From assembly GCF_900187445.1 (NCBI RefSeq), contig NZ_FYEB01000017.1, positions 1 to 64,000 of the forward strand: DNA of 64,000 bases, given 5' to 3'. Shown one piece after another: positions 18,501 to 26,684 of the stretch; position 1 is the stretch's first letter; every line of letters begins with the position of its first letter. Under the pieces are notes generated by a model. It saw nothing but the letters and a program-made list of their open reading frames with translations. It ran no database searches and was not told where the DNA came from. Source of the DNA: Pseudomonas sp. Irchel s3b2. GTDB taxonomy: Bacteria > Pseudomonadota > Gammaproteobacteria > Pseudomonadales > Pseudomonadaceae. A program made the translations under genes and the position numbers.

Positions 18501-18783
18501 CTTCGCTCAGGACGTCCTTGATGTTGACGCGGCCTTCGGGGGCTTTCTTGAAGTATTCGCGGGAGATTTCTTTGAGGGGCAGGAAGCCGTGGCGCTCAGA
18601 GCCGAAATCGACAAAGGCAGCCTCAAGGCTTGGTTCGATGCGAGTAATCCGGCCTTTATAGATGTTGGCCTTCTTCTGCTCGCGTGCACCGGATTCGATA
18701 TCCAGATCGTAGAGGCGCTGGCCATCTACCAGTGCAACACGCAACTCTTCGGGTTGAGTTGCGTTAATCAGCATTCTTTTCAT
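15577..18783 (-). CDS. rne: Ribonuclease E
   Basis: A 1068-residue endoribonuclease and degradosome scaffold. It starts MKRMLINATQPEELRVALVDG. The S1 RNA-binding domain covers about residues 35-125, and the DNase I-like catalytic core includes IDINSARAT and the DFIDM region. The zinc-link CPRC is near residue 400. After about residue 530 the protein becomes low-complexity: an arginine-rich block with tandem EERAPREERAPR-type repeats, then an alanine-, proline- and glutamate-rich tail that is the RNA- and partner-binding region. It is followed by a strong terminator and divergent from rluC, as in many gammaproteobacteria. A long leader precedes it. Confidence 0.97.
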   Translation of the reverse strand: MKRMLINATQPEELRVALVDGQRLYDLDIESGAREQKKANIYKGRITRIEPSLEAAFVDFGSERHGFLPLKEISREYFKKAPEGRVNIKDVLSEGQEVIVQVEKEERGNKGAALTTFISLAGRYLVLMPNNPRAGGISRRIEGEERNELREALNGLVAPADMGLIVRTAGLGRSSEEMQWDLDYLLQLWTAIKEASLDRSAPFLIYQESNVIIRAIRDYLRQDIGEVLIDSVEAQDEALTFIRQVMPQYASKIKLYEDSVPLFNRFQIESQIETAFQRVVELPSGGSIVIDPTEALVSIDINSARATKGSDIEETALQTNLEAAEEIARQLRLRDIGGLIVIDFIDMTPAKNQRAVEEKVRECLEADRARVQVGRISRFGLLEMSRQRLRPSLGESSGIVCPRCNGTGIIRDVESLSLAILRLIEEEALKDRTAEVRAQVPIPVAAFLLNEKRNSITKIELRTRARIVILPNDHLETPHFEVQRLRDDSPEASINQSSYEIAAAAAEVEEVQPAAATRTLVRQEAAVKTAPARANAPVPTEVVAAAPVAVPVAAPEPSLFKGLVKSLVSLFATKEEPAAPVVVEKPVTERPARNEERRNGRQQSRNRNGRRDEERKPREERAPREERAPREPREERQPREAREEAPAVAREERAPREERAPRAPREERAPRAPREDRKPRGEREERPVRELREPLDAAPAAAANAEERPARQPREERAPRPPREERQPRTEQATAAVAEEELPANEEQLQEDGQEGAEGDRPRRRSRGQRRRSNRRERQRDANGNVIEGSEESESTENAEAPSAADLAAGLAVTAAVASSVISAPAEAQANEQAERATAATLETAPVEAPVVEATTPVEVSAAPEIEVAPVREAQPEVEAAAEPTVAVEPAASAEPVVEAPAEPVREVREEQTAFNWVAEPPVAVEAPAPVAEEAMVSEPVVAAAEPAPAVVEAPVVAEEAAPVAEAAPVSALTPSGRAPNDPREVRRRKREEERLQKEAELAAAAAPAAAEPAPVAAEVVEAAPAPAAEAAAEPVESVIDEAPRSVQEAVEQHEQAQEKEHEPKPLV

Positions 18784-19484
18784 GTAGTACCGTCGGTTTC
18801 CGGGCTGCCGGAAACGGCGTTCGGCACACACGACTTCTCATGGTCGGTGTCAGGTGCGTCGGGAATGGTTGGCCATTCCCGTGTCCAGCGAAGTCCGGCC
18901 AATGCGGGCCTTCATCGCGACGTACGCGTCCTGCTTGCTGTGGCTACTTAAGCACTCAGTCAGGAGGAGGAATCAACCGGCGGCTGTGGACGAGATGAAG
19001 CGTCTTGATAAAGCCTATTGCTACACAGTCCAGCGGTTGTGCATCTCCACCCTACACGTATCCCTGATAATTCGGGTGCTGCCGCGCGCAGAATCCGCAG
19101 CGGGTTGGCATTTACCGTGAGCTCCGAAGGGGGAGGTCACGCATCATGGCTAATTTAGGCGTTGTTTCCGAAGCGTTCGCTCGGGGTCGTTCGTAGCTGA
19201 CTGCACTTTGTGAACTGGCCGTGAATATTTGCTCGCAAGGCGAGTGAAAACTCTGCTTTGCCGCATGATTCAGGCCTCATGTCACCTGCGCTCGTTACAC
19301 CTGCAAACTCCACCGTTACGTAGCGAAAGCCCCGTAGGACGGCCTCGCGTCCTGGTGAATTGCGTTGGTCAGGGCCGGTTTTTGACCGTTGGTCCGCTGT
19401 CCAGGCCGCTTTTGGCGGCGTTCGCGACTATAGCAGCAATGATTAAGTGCTTCAATTCCATAAAAAATTGTTATCATCCGCGCC
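18784..19484. promoter_or_regulatory. Divergent rne-rluC intergenic region; probable long rne 5' leader
   Basis: A 701-base gap with no convincing gene. In E. coli rne has a leader of over 300 bases through which RNase E limits its own mRNA; the size here fits the same idea, but I could not identify the conserved hairpins. At the other end TTATCAT (19471-19477) is a possible -10 for rluC, only 8 bases before its ATG, and no Shine-Dalgarno is visible, so rluC may be leaderless or nearly so. Confidence 0.5.
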
Positions 19485-20447
19485 ATGACGACTACTGCCC
19501 CTTCGACCCCAGGCGTACAACTGCTTGAGGTCTCGCCGGAATATGCCGGCCAACGTATTGATAACTTCCTTCTCGCTCGGCTCAAAGGCGTGCCCAAGAC
19601 CTTGATTTACCGCATTTTGCGCAAAGGCGAAGTGCGAGTGAACAAGGGGCGGATCAAGCCCGAATACAAGCTGCAGGCGGGCGATATCGTGCGCGTGCCG
19701 CCGGTTCGCGTGCCTGAGCGCGACGAGCCCGTGCCGCTGGCCCAAGGTCTGCTGCAACGGCTCGAGGCCTCGATTGTCTATGAAGACAAGGCGCTGATTG
19801 TGGTCAACAAGCCTTGCGGCATTGCGGTTCATGGTGGCAGTGGCTTGACCTACGGTGTGATTGAAGCCTTTCGTCAGTTGCGTCCGGATTGCAAGGAGCT
19901 CGAACTGGTTCATCGTCTCGATCGTGATACCTCCGGCCTGCTGATGATTGCCAAAAAGCGCAGCATGTTGCGCCACTTGCACACGGCATTGCGCGGCGAT
20001 GGCGTCGATAAGCGCTATATGGCCTTGGTGCGCGGCAACTGGGCGGCCTCGATCAAGCAAGTCCGTGCGCCGCTGGGCAAGAGCAATCTGCGCTCCGGCG
20101 AGCGCATGGTCGAGGTGGACGAGGAGGAGGGTAAGGAGTCTGTGACCGTGTTCAAGGTCCTGCGTCGTTTTGGCGACTTCGCTACCCTGATCGAAGCCAA
20201 GCCGATCACCGGCCGGACTCACCAGATTCGCGTCCATACTCTGCATGCGGGGCATTGCATCGCTGGTGATACCAAGTATGGCGATGAGGGTTTCAGCAAA
20301 GAGATTCGTGATCTGGGCGGCAAGCGCCTGTTTCTGCATGCCTACATGCTGACCGTGCCCCTGCCTGATGGTGGTGAGCTAAAGTTGCAAGCACCGGTCG
20401 ACGAGATGTGGACCAAAACCGTGGAGCGATTGAGTGCGCCCATCTGA
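19485..20447 (+). CDS. rluC: 23S rRNA pseudouridine synthase RluC
   Basis: A 320-residue enzyme that makes pseudouridine in 23S rRNA (positions 955, 2504 and 2580 in E. coli numbering). An N-terminal S4 domain (RIDNFLLARLKGVPKTLIYR, then RKGEVRVNKGR) is followed by the RsuA/RluA catalytic domain with VHRLDRDTSGLL, whose first aspartate after RL is the nucleophile. GRTHQIRVH is also conserved. Divergent from rne. No ribosome binding site is evident before ATG. Its end overlaps the HAD gene by 14 bases. Confidence 0.95.
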   Translation: MTTTAPSTPGVQLLEVSPEYAGQRIDNFLLARLKGVPKTLIYRILRKGEVRVNKGRIKPEYKLQAGDIVRVPPVRVPERDEPVPLAQGLLQRLEASIVYEDKALIVVNKPCGIAVHGGSGLTYGVIEAFRQLRPDCKELELVHRLDRDTSGLLMIAKKRSMLRHLHTALRGDGVDKRYMALVRGNWAASIKQVRAPLGKSNLRSGERMVEVDEEEGKESVTVFKVLRRFGDFATLIEAKPITGRTHQIRVHTLHAGHCIAGDTKYGDEGFSKEIRDLGGKRLFLHAYMLTVPLPDGGELKLQAPVDEMWTKTVERLSAPI

Positions 20448-21096
20448 TTACAAACTGCTGATTTTCGATTGGGATGGCACGCTCGCTGATTCCATTGGGC
20501 GAATTGTCGAGGCGATGCATGTTGCATCCGAGCGGTCCGGTTTTCAGTTGCGTGATGATTTTGCCGTCAAAGGCATTATCGGTCTGGGCTTGCCGGAAGC
20601 GATTCGCACGCTGTATCCCGAGATTGGCGACGCCGAGCTGATAGCGTTCCGTCAGCACTATGCGGATCACTACATTGCGTCGGAGGCCGTGCCTTCCCCG
20701 CTGTTTGAGGGGGTTGTCGAGTCCCTCGAAGCATTTCGTGTCGAGGGGTATCATCTGGCAGTAGCGACCGGCAAGGCTCGTCGTGGGCTGGATCGGGTGC
20801 TGAAGTCTCACGGCTGGGAAGATTATTTCGATATCACCCGTGCTGCTGACGAAACCGCCAGCAAACCCCATCCGCTGATGCTTGAGCAGATTCTCTCCCA
20901 TTGCGAGGTGCGTCCGGAGCAGGCGCTGATGGTTGGCGATTCGTCGTTCGACCTGCAAATGGCGCGCAATGCGGGCATGGATTCGGTGGCGGTCAGCTAC
21001 GGCGCTCAATCGATTGACGCATTGAAATTGTTCGAGCCGCGACTGGCCATCGATCGTTTTTCAGAATTGCATGCCTGGCTGAGTCAGCGGGCTTAA
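20434..21096 (+). CDS. HAD family phosphatase (Gph-like)
   Basis: A 220-residue HAD hydrolase starting at GTG 20434, inside the end of rluC. Motif I is FDWDGTLADS with two catalytic aspartates. Motif II is the VATGK threonine. The lysine is in ASKPHPL and motif III is MVGDSSFDLQMA. The alpha-helical cap between motifs I and II makes it subfamily IA, as in phosphoglycolate phosphatase. The substrate is not determined. In Pseudomonas it is normally found between rluC and sppA, so it is expressed with them. Confidence 0.9.
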   Translation: MRPSDYKLLIFDWDGTLADSIGRIVEAMHVASERSGFQLRDDFAVKGIIGLGLPEAIRTLYPEIGDAELIAFRQHYADHYIASEAVPSPLFEGVVESLEAFRVEGYHLAVATGKARRGLDRVLKSHGWEDYFDITRAADETASKPHPLMLEQILSHCEVRPEQALMVGDSSFDLQMARNAGMDSVAVSYGAQSIDALKLFEPRLAIDRFSELHAWLSQRA

Positions 21097-21120
21097 CGGG
21101 TTTTTGCTGGGGTAAATGTC

Positions 21121-22110
21121 ATGACCGACGAATGGAAGGCTCCCGCCAAGGCTGGCGCAGAGAGCAGTGACGAAAAAAGCTGGAAGCTGCTGGAAAAGAC
21201 CCTGCTGGCGGGCGTGCAGGAGCAGCGCCGGTCCCGTCGCTGGGGGATCTTCTTCAAATCGCTGACCTTTTTGTACCTGTTCGGCGCGTTGATTTTGTTA
21301 TCGCCCCTGATGGATATGGAGAAAAGCGCTACCCTCGGTTCCGGCTACACGGCGCTGATTGATATAACGGGCATGATTGCCGACAAAGAGCCGGCCAGTG
21401 CCGACAATATCGTCGGCGGTCTGCGCGCAGCCTTTGAGGACAAGAAGGTCAAGGGTGTTATTCTGCGGATCAACAGCCCGGGCGGCAGTCCGGTACAGTC
21501 GGGTTATGTCTACGACGAGATCCGTCGTTTGCGCGGCCTGCATCCGGATACCAAGGTTTACGCGGTAATCTCGGATCTGGGTGCTTCCGGTGCCTATTAC
21601 ATTGCTAGCGCCGCGGATCAGATCTACGCCGACAAGGCGAGCCTGGTGGGTTCCATCGGTGTGACAGCGGCCGGTTACGGTTTTGTCGGGACCATGGAGA
21701 AGTTGGGTGTGGAGCGTCGTACCTACACCTCTGGCGAGCACAAATCGTTCCTCGATCCGTTCCAGCCACAGAAACCCGCGGAAACCCAGTTCTGGCAGAG
21801 CGTGCTCGATACCACTCATCAGCAGTTCATCAGCAGTGTCAAGAAAGGGCGTGGTGATCGCCTGAAGGATAAAGAGCATCCGGAGCTGTTCTCCGGGCTG
21901 GTCTGGTCGGGTGAGCAGGCGCTGTCGCTGGGCTTGATCGATGGACTGGGCAATGCCAGTTCGGTTGCGCGTGATGTGATCGGCGAGAAAGAGCTGGTGG
22001 ATTTCACGGTTGAGGAATCGCCATTCGATCGCTTCTCGAAAAAGCTCGGCGCCAGCGTGGCTGAGCATTTGGCGATGTGGATGGGCTTTCAAGGGCCTTC
22101 GCTACGCTAA
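21121..22110 (+). CDS. sppA: S49 family signal peptide peptidase-like protein
   Basis: A 329-residue protein with one N-terminal membrane anchor (LTFLYLFGALILLSPLM, about residues 43-59) and a periplasmic protease domain. The conserved blocks are INSPGGS near residue 118, DLGASGAYYIAS with the catalytic serine, and SGEHKSF with the likely catalytic lysine. This is the short single-domain form (SppA36-like), about half the length of E. coli SppA. It degrades signal peptides or membrane fragments after secretion. GGGGTAA before ATG is the ribosome binding site. A terminator follows. Confidence 0.9.
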   Translation: MTDEWKAPAKAGAESSDEKSWKLLEKTLLAGVQEQRRSRRWGIFFKSLTFLYLFGALILLSPLMDMEKSATLGSGYTALIDITGMIADKEPASADNIVGGLRAAFEDKKVKGVILRINSPGGSPVQSGYVYDEIRRLRGLHPDTKVYAVISDLGASGAYYIASAADQIYADKASLVGSIGVTAAGYGFVGTMEKLGVERRTYTSGEHKSFLDPFQPQKPAETQFWQSVLDTTHQQFISSVKKGRGDRLKDKEHPELFSGLVWSGEQALSLGLIDGLGNASSVARDVIGEKELVDFTVEESPFDRFSKKLGASVAEHLAMWMGFQGPSLR

Positions 22111-22128
22111 TCGCCTGGGCGCATAAAG

Positions 22129-22156
22129 AAACCGGCCTGTGTGGCCGGTTTTTTTG
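22129..22156 (+). terminator. Intrinsic terminator after sppA
   Basis: AACCGGCC, TGTGT, GGCCGGTT followed by a T run, 18 bases after the sppA stop. Confidence 0.88.
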
Positions 22157-22168
22157 TGCGAGTGCGGT

Positions 22169-22241
22169 CTATGTAGCAGCTGGCGAAGCCTGCGTTCGAG
22201 CGCTACGCACTCGAACGCAGGCTTCGCCAGCTGCTACATAG
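22169..22241. repeat. Perfect 32-bp palindrome of the REP/REPIN kind
   Basis: Left arm 22169-22200 (beginning CTATGTAGCAGCTGGCGAAG) and right arm 22210-22241 are exact reverse complements around a 9-base spacer CGCTACGCA. It lies between the convergent sppA and maf genes. The sequence is of a different REP class from the GGAGCG... type found elsewhere in the window. Confidence 0.88.
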
Positions 22242-22248
22242 GTACGGT

Positions 22249-22827
22249 TCAAGGGATTTTTACGTTTTCAGCCAGCAGCATATCGATCAGGCGAATCAAC
22301 GGCAGGCCGATCAGGCTGGTAGCGTCAGGGCCTTCGGTGCTTTGAAATAGACTCACCCCCAACCCTTCGGCCTTGAAGCTGCCAGCGCAATCGTAGGGCT
22401 GTTCGGCGCGCAGGTAGCGTTCGATGCGCGCTGCCTCGAGTGTGCGCATGTGTACGGTAAAGGGTACGCAGTCGACCTGGCAGTGGCCGGTCTGACTATT
22501 GAGCAGCGCCAGGCCGGTCAGGAAGGTCACGCTCGCACCGCTGGATGCCAGCAGTTGTTCGCGGGCCTTTTCGAAGGTGTGAGGCTTGCCGATAATCCGC
22601 TCGCCGAGTACCGCGACTTGATCCGAACCGATGATCAGATGGGCAGGATGACTGCCTGCAAGTGCGCGGGCTTTTTCTTCGGCGAGGCGCTTTACCAGTT
22701 CGGCGGCTGACTCGTCAGGTCGATGGCTTTCGTCGATATCCGGCGAACTGCACGTGAACGGCAGCTGCAAGCGGGCCAGCAATTCCCGGCGATAGGCCGA
22801 GCTTGAAGCAAGTAATAAAGGCAGCAT
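22249..22827 (-). CDS. Maf family nucleotide pyrophosphatase (YceF type)
   Basis: A 192-residue housekeeping enzyme that hydrolyses modified or non-canonical nucleoside triphosphates; the YceF branch prefers 7-methyl-GTP. It starts MLPLLLASSSAYRRELLARL. Two in-frame ATG codons lie nearby, and the one six bases after GGAG (22827) is best spaced. The conserved blocks IIGSDQVAVL and GKPHTFEKAREQL are present. YceF usually lies beside yceD-rpmF, as here, where it is divergent from them. It converges on sppA across a palindrome. Confidence 0.92.
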   Translation of the reverse strand: MLPLLLASSSAYRRELLARLQLPFTCSSPDIDESHRPDESAAELVKRLAEEKARALAGSHPAHLIIGSDQVAVLGERIIGKPHTFEKAREQLLASSGASVTFLTGLALLNSQTGHCQVDCVPFTVHMRTLEAARIERYLRAEQPYDCAGSFKAEGLGVSLFQSTEGPDATSLIGLPLIRLIDMLLAENVKIP

Positions 22828-22894
22828 GCGCATCTCCAAAGGGCAGGGGCGAATTCTAGCGCAGGCTCAAGTGACGGACAGGGCTGAATTTCCT

Positions 22895-22922
22895 TTGACA
22901 TGGCCGGGGGCATCCCTATAAT
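22895..22922 (+). promoter_or_regulatory. Consensus sigma-70 promoter for yceD-rpmF-plsX
   Basis: TTGACA (22895-22900), 16-base spacer, TATAAT (22917-22922), both perfect hexamers. The start codon is 10 bases after the -10, so the leader is very short. This probably drives the fatty acid and ribosomal protein operon. Confidence 0.85.
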
Positions 22923-22931
22923 GCTGCGCCT

Positions 22932-23459
22932 ATGTTGAATGACCCGATTCCACCTCACGTTGACCCGCGCAAATTGGCTGACCGTGGCACCACCCTTCAA
23001 GGTGAACTGCTGCTGGCCGATTTGGAGAGACTCTGCGACCCGCTTTCCGATACTGTCGGTACGGTGCAGGCTAAATTCGTTTTTGAACGAGATGAACGTA
23101 AATCTGTGGTGATTCACAGCTTTATCGACACCGAAGTCAAAATGGTTTGCCAGCGTTGTCTTGAGCTGGTCACCCTGCCGATCCATAGCGAATGCAGTTA
23201 TGCTGTGGTGAAGGAGGGTGCGAATACCCAGTCGTTGCCGAAAGGTTATGACGTGCTGGAACTGGGCGAAGATCCTTTGGATCTGCAGTCACTGATCGAG
23301 GAGGAGCTTCTGCTCGCCTTGCCCATTGTGCCTGCTCATCATCCGGAAGAATGCCAGCAGCCGGCGGGTCTCGATGAGCCCGAACCGAGCGAGGACGAGG
23401 TAACGCGGTCCAACCCGTTCAGTGTATTGGCGCAGTTAAAGCGTGACCCAAACGTTTAG
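22932..23459 (+). CDS. YceD/DUF177 family rRNA accumulation protein
   Basis: A 175-residue cytosolic protein of the YceD family, needed in E. coli and plants for normal 23S rRNA accumulation. A CQRCLE pair near residue 77 marks the conserved core, and a second conserved HHPEEC segment is near 139. It lies directly upstream of rpmF, the invariant order for the family. The promoter is only ten bases upstream of ATG, leaving almost no leader and no clear Shine-Dalgarno. Confidence 0.93.
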   Translation: MLNDPIPPHVDPRKLADRGTTLQGELLLADLERLCDPLSDTVGTVQAKFVFERDERKSVVIHSFIDTEVKMVCQRCLELVTLPIHSECSYAVVKEGANTQSLPKGYDVLELGEDPLDLQSLIEEELLLALPIVPAHHPEECQQPAGLDEPEPSEDEVTRSNPFSVLAQLKRDPNV

Positions 23460-23472
23460 GAGTTAATCAATT

Positions 23473-23655
23473 ATGGCTGTTCAGCAGAACAAAAAATCCC
23501 GCTCTGCCCGTGACATGCGTCGTTCGCACGACGCTCTCGAGGCTAGCACCCTGTCTGTAGAAAAAACCACCGGTGAAGTTCACCTGCGTCACCACGTATC
23601 GCCAGAAGGCGTATACCGTGGTCGTAAAGTGATCGACAAGGGCGCTGACGAGTAA
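23473..23655 (+). CDS. rpmF: 50S ribosomal protein L32
   Basis: A 60-residue basic protein starting [20 protein letters not shown], the L32 signature. AGGAG precedes the start. This is the zinc-independent form: there is no pair of CxxC motifs. It is a component of the large ribosomal subunit, co-transcribed with yceD and plsX. The plsX start follows three bases after its stop. Confidence 0.97.
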
Positions 23656-23658
23656 TCC

Positions 23659-24669
23659 TTGTCCGCTCAAGTCATCGCGATTGACGCAATGGGCGGGGAC
23701 TTCGGTCCCCGCAGCATTGTTCAGGCCAGCCTTGCTTGTCTGTCTGCTACACCTTCGCTGCACCTGACCCTCGTCGGTCAACCCTCCCTTCTTGAAGAAT
23801 TGATTGCCAGCCATTCGGCTGTGGATCGCGCGCGTCTGTCGATTACGCCGGCGTCCGAAGTCATCGGCATGGACGAAAAGCCTGCCCAGGCCTTGCGTGG
23901 CAAGCCTGATTCGTCGATGCGCGTGGCGCTGGAGTTGCTGCGCGATGGCAAGGTCCAGGCCTGCGTCAGTGCTGGTAACACCGGTGCGCTGATGGCGTTG
24001 TCACGGTTTGTGCTCAAGACCTTGCCGGGCATCGATCGGCCCGCAATGATCGCGGCTATTCCGACGCAGAAGGGCTACTGCCAGTTGCTCGACCTGGGTG
24101 CCAACGTCGATTGCAGCGCCGAACATCTGTTGCAGTTTGCGGTGATGGGCTCGGTGGCTGCGCAAACCCTGGGTATCGTTCGCCCCCGGGTGGCGTTGCT
24201 GAATATCGGTACTGAAGACATCAAGGGTAATCAACAGGTCAAGCTGGCGGCGACTCTGCTGCAAAACGCACGTGGCCTGAACTACATCGGGTTTGTCGAA
24301 GGTGACGGTTTATACCGCGGCGAGGCGGATGTGGTGGTGTGTGACGGCTTTGTCGGCAATATCCTGCTCAAGTCCAGCGAAGGCCTGGCGACCATGATTG
24401 CCGGGCGCATTGAGGCGTTATTCAGGAAAAATTTCGCGTCAAAAGTGGTGGGCGCTCTAGCGCTACCGCTGATGAAACGCTTGCAGGCCGAACTGTCGCC
24501 GGCACGACATAACGGCGCAAGTTTCCTCGGTTTGCAGGGAATTGTCGTGAAAAGCCACGGTTCGGCGGGGGTGCAGGGTTTTCAGAGTGCGATTCAGCGC
24601 GCGTTGATCGAGATCCAGGAAAACCTGCCGGAACGGCTTCATGGGCGCCTGGAAGATTTGTTGCCTTAG
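23659..24669 (+). CDS. plsX: Phosphate acyltransferase PlsX
   Basis: A 336-residue peripheral membrane enzyme converting acyl-ACP to acyl-phosphate for PlsY in phospholipid synthesis. It starts at TTG 23659 (SAQVIAIDAMGGDFGP); the AIDAMGGD motif at the N-terminus fixes the start. SAGNTGALMA near residue 100 and GFVGNILLKSSEG near 230 are family motifs. Three bases after rpmF, so translation is probably coupled, and the weak TTG may limit its level. Confidence 0.96.
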   Translation: MSAQVIAIDAMGGDFGPRSIVQASLACLSATPSLHLTLVGQPSLLEELIASHSAVDRARLSITPASEVIGMDEKPAQALRGKPDSSMRVALELLRDGKVQACVSAGNTGALMALSRFVLKTLPGIDRPAMIAAIPTQKGYCQLLDLGANVDCSAEHLLQFAVMGSVAAQTLGIVRPRVALLNIGTEDIKGNQQVKLAATLLQNARGLNYIGFVEGDGLYRGEADVVVCDGFVGNILLKSSEGLATMIAGRIEALFRKNFASKVVGALALPLMKRLQAELSPARHNGASFLGLQGIVVKSHGSAGVQGFQSAIQRALIEIQENLPERLHGRLEDLLP

Positions 24670-24794
24670 GTGTTTTCGTCGGACAATGCTTAAATGTGAC
24701 CGCTCAGTTCAATGGGCCATCCAACTGTGAGTTTCTTGCGTTCCACAAACGGGACGTCAAATCTCCGACGACAAGATCATTAGGGGCTTGTTAC

Positions 24795-25733
24795 ATGTCT
24801 GCTTCCCTCGCATTCGTCTTTCCAGGACAGGGTTCGCAGTCCCTCGGCATGCTGGCCGATTTGGGCGCGCAACATCCGGTGATCCTCGAAACATTCAAAG
24901 AAGCTTCCGATGCTCTGGGTTACGACCTGTGGGCACTGACCCAACAAGGTCCGGAAGAGCAACTCAATCAAACCGATAAAACCCAGCCGGCCATTCTGAC
25001 CGCCTCGATCGCCTTGTGGCGTTTGTGGCTGGCTGAAGGCGGTGCGCGTCCGGCTTATGTGGCCGGTCACAGCCTGGGTGAATACAGCGCCCTGGTGGCT
25101 GCGGGTAGTCTGAGCCTGGGCGACGCGGTGAAACTGGTAGAGCGTCGCGGTCAGTTGATGCAGGAAGCCGTTCCAGCCGGGCAGGGCGGCATGGCTGCCA
25201 TTCTCGGTCTGGACGATGCTGACGTACTGGCAGCCTGTGCCGAAGCGGCGCAAGGCGAAGTGGTCAGTGCGGTCAACTTCAACTCCCCGGGTCAGGTGGT
25301 TATCGCTGGCGCCAAAGCGGCGGTCGAGCGCGCCATCGAAGGCTGCAAGGCGCGTGGTGCCAAGCGCGCCATGCCATTGCCGGTCAGCGTGCCGTCCCAC
25401 TGCGAATTGATGCGTCCGGCCGCCGAACGGTTCGCCGAGTCGATCGCCGCGATCGACTGGCAGGCACCGCAGATCCCTGTGGTACAGAACGTCAGCGCTA
25501 GCGTGCCGGCCGATCTGGAAACCCTCAAGCGCGATCTGCTTGAACAGCTCTACAAGCCTGTACGCTGGGTCGAGTCGGTCCAGGCGCTGGCTGCCAAGGG
25601 CGCGACCGAACTGGTCGAATGCGGCCCTGGCAAAGTACTTGCCGGTTTGAACAAGCGTTGCGCCGAAGGCGTGTCCACCTCTAACCTCAATACCCCAGAC
25701 GCTTTCGCTGCCGCCCGTGCAGCGTTGGCCTGA
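24795..25733 (+). CDS. fabD: Malonyl-CoA:ACP transacylase
   Basis: A 312-residue cytosolic enzyme loading malonyl groups on to ACP. It starts MSASLAFVFPGQGSQSLGML; the 33 extra upstream codons in frame are not family-like. The catalytic serine is in GHSLGEYSALVAAG near residue 91, and the histidine is in SVPSHCELM near 200. The operon order plsX-fabD-fabG-acpP-fabF without fabH is that of Pseudomonas, where chain initiation uses a different ketosynthase. Confidence 0.97.
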   Translation: MSASLAFVFPGQGSQSLGMLADLGAQHPVILETFKEASDALGYDLWALTQQGPEEQLNQTDKTQPAILTASIALWRLWLAEGGARPAYVAGHSLGEYSALVAAGSLSLGDAVKLVERRGQLMQEAVPAGQGGMAAILGLDDADVLAACAEAAQGEVVSAVNFNSPGQVVIAGAKAAVERAIEGCKARGAKRAMPLPVSVPSHCELMRPAAERFAESIAAIDWQAPQIPVVQNVSASVPADLETLKRDLLEQLYKPVRWVESVQALAAKGATELVECGPGKVLAGLNKRCAEGVSTSNLNTPDAFAAARAALA

Positions 25734-25749
25734 ACAAGGAGAAGCTTGC

Positions 25750-26493
25750 ATGAGTCTGCAAGGTAAAGTTGCACTGGTCACCGGTGCCAGTCGTGGTATC
25801 GGCCAGGCTATCGCTCTGGAATTGGGTCGTCAGGGTGCCATTGTCGTTGGCACTGCGACTTCCGCTTCGGGGGCCGAGCGTATCGCTGCTACCCTGAAAG
25901 AAAATGGTATTCAGGGCACTGGTCTGGAACTCAATGTCACCAGCGACGAGTCCGTAGCCGCCGTGCTGGCGAGCATTCAGGAGCAATTCGGTGCGCCGGC
26001 GATCCTGGTCAATAATGCCGGTATCACCCGCGATAACCTGATGATGCGCATGAAAGATGACGAGTGGCATGACGTCGTCGATACCAATCTGAACAGTCTG
26101 TTCCGCCTGTCCAAAGGCGTTTTGCGTGGCATGACCAAAGCCCGTTGGGGACGAATTATCAGTATTGGCTCGGTTGTGGGTGCCATGGGCAACGCAGGCC
26201 AAGTAAACTACGCAGCCGCCAAGGCCGGTCTGGAAGGTTTCAGCCGTGCACTGGCGCGTGAAGTCGGTTCGCGTTCGATTACGGTAAACTCGGTGGCCCC
26301 TGGGTTCATTGACACCGATATGACCCGTGAACTGCCCGAGGCGCAGCGTGAAGCCTTGCAGACGCAGATTCCGCTGGGTCGTCTGGGGCAAGCTCAAGAG
26401 ATCGCGTCTGTGGTCGCTTTTCTTGCATCCGACGGTGCGGCTTACGTTACTGGGGCTACAATCCCGGTGAACGGCGGGATGTACATGAGTTAA
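25750..26493 (+). CDS. fabG: 3-oxoacyl-ACP reductase
   Basis: A 247-residue SDR enzyme performing the first reduction of the elongation cycle with NADPH. TGASRGIG (residues 12-19) binds the cofactor, NNAGI is near 87, and the catalytic Ser-Tyr-Lys is in the region IGSVVG ... YAAAK near residues 137-155. ATG 25750 with AAGGAG upstream is the standard start. It lies 16 bases after fabD. A gap with a probable separate acpP promoter follows. Confidence 0.97.
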   Translation: MSLQGKVALVTGASRGIGQAIALELGRQGAIVVGTATSASGAERIAATLKENGIQGTGLELNVTSDESVAAVLASIQEQFGAPAILVNNAGITRDNLMMRMKDDEWHDVVDTNLNSLFRLSKGVLRGMTKARWGRIISIGSVVGAMGNAGQVNYAAAKAGLEGFSRALAREVGSRSITVNSVAPGFIDTDMTRELPEAQREALQTQIPLGRLGQAQEIASVVAFLASDGAAYVTGATIPVNGGMYMS

Positions 26494-26684
26494 ATGTGAC
26501 GGATTGCTTCAAAAAAATGTCATACGAGCTGTCTAAAATCCGTTATAAAGCTGCAATCTATTTATAGACAGAGGGTCGCTGGGTTTGAGGAGTGAAGCTT
26601 TCAGTTGAAAAACTGAAAAGTCTTTCTATACACTTACCCACCGGCCAGCTGCCTGAATTTGTCCATTAGGAGTGAAAACAAGGT
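26494..26684 (+). promoter_or_regulatory. fabG-acpP intergenic region, likely acpP promoter
   Basis: 191 bases of AT-rich DNA without a gene. It contains several -10-like runs (TTATAAAG near 26542, TTTATAGA near 26560) but no clear -35, so the exact promoter is not resolved. A separate strong acpP promoter is known in E. coli and fits the need for large amounts of ACP. AGGAGTGAAAACAAGGT precedes the start. Confidence 0.5.
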
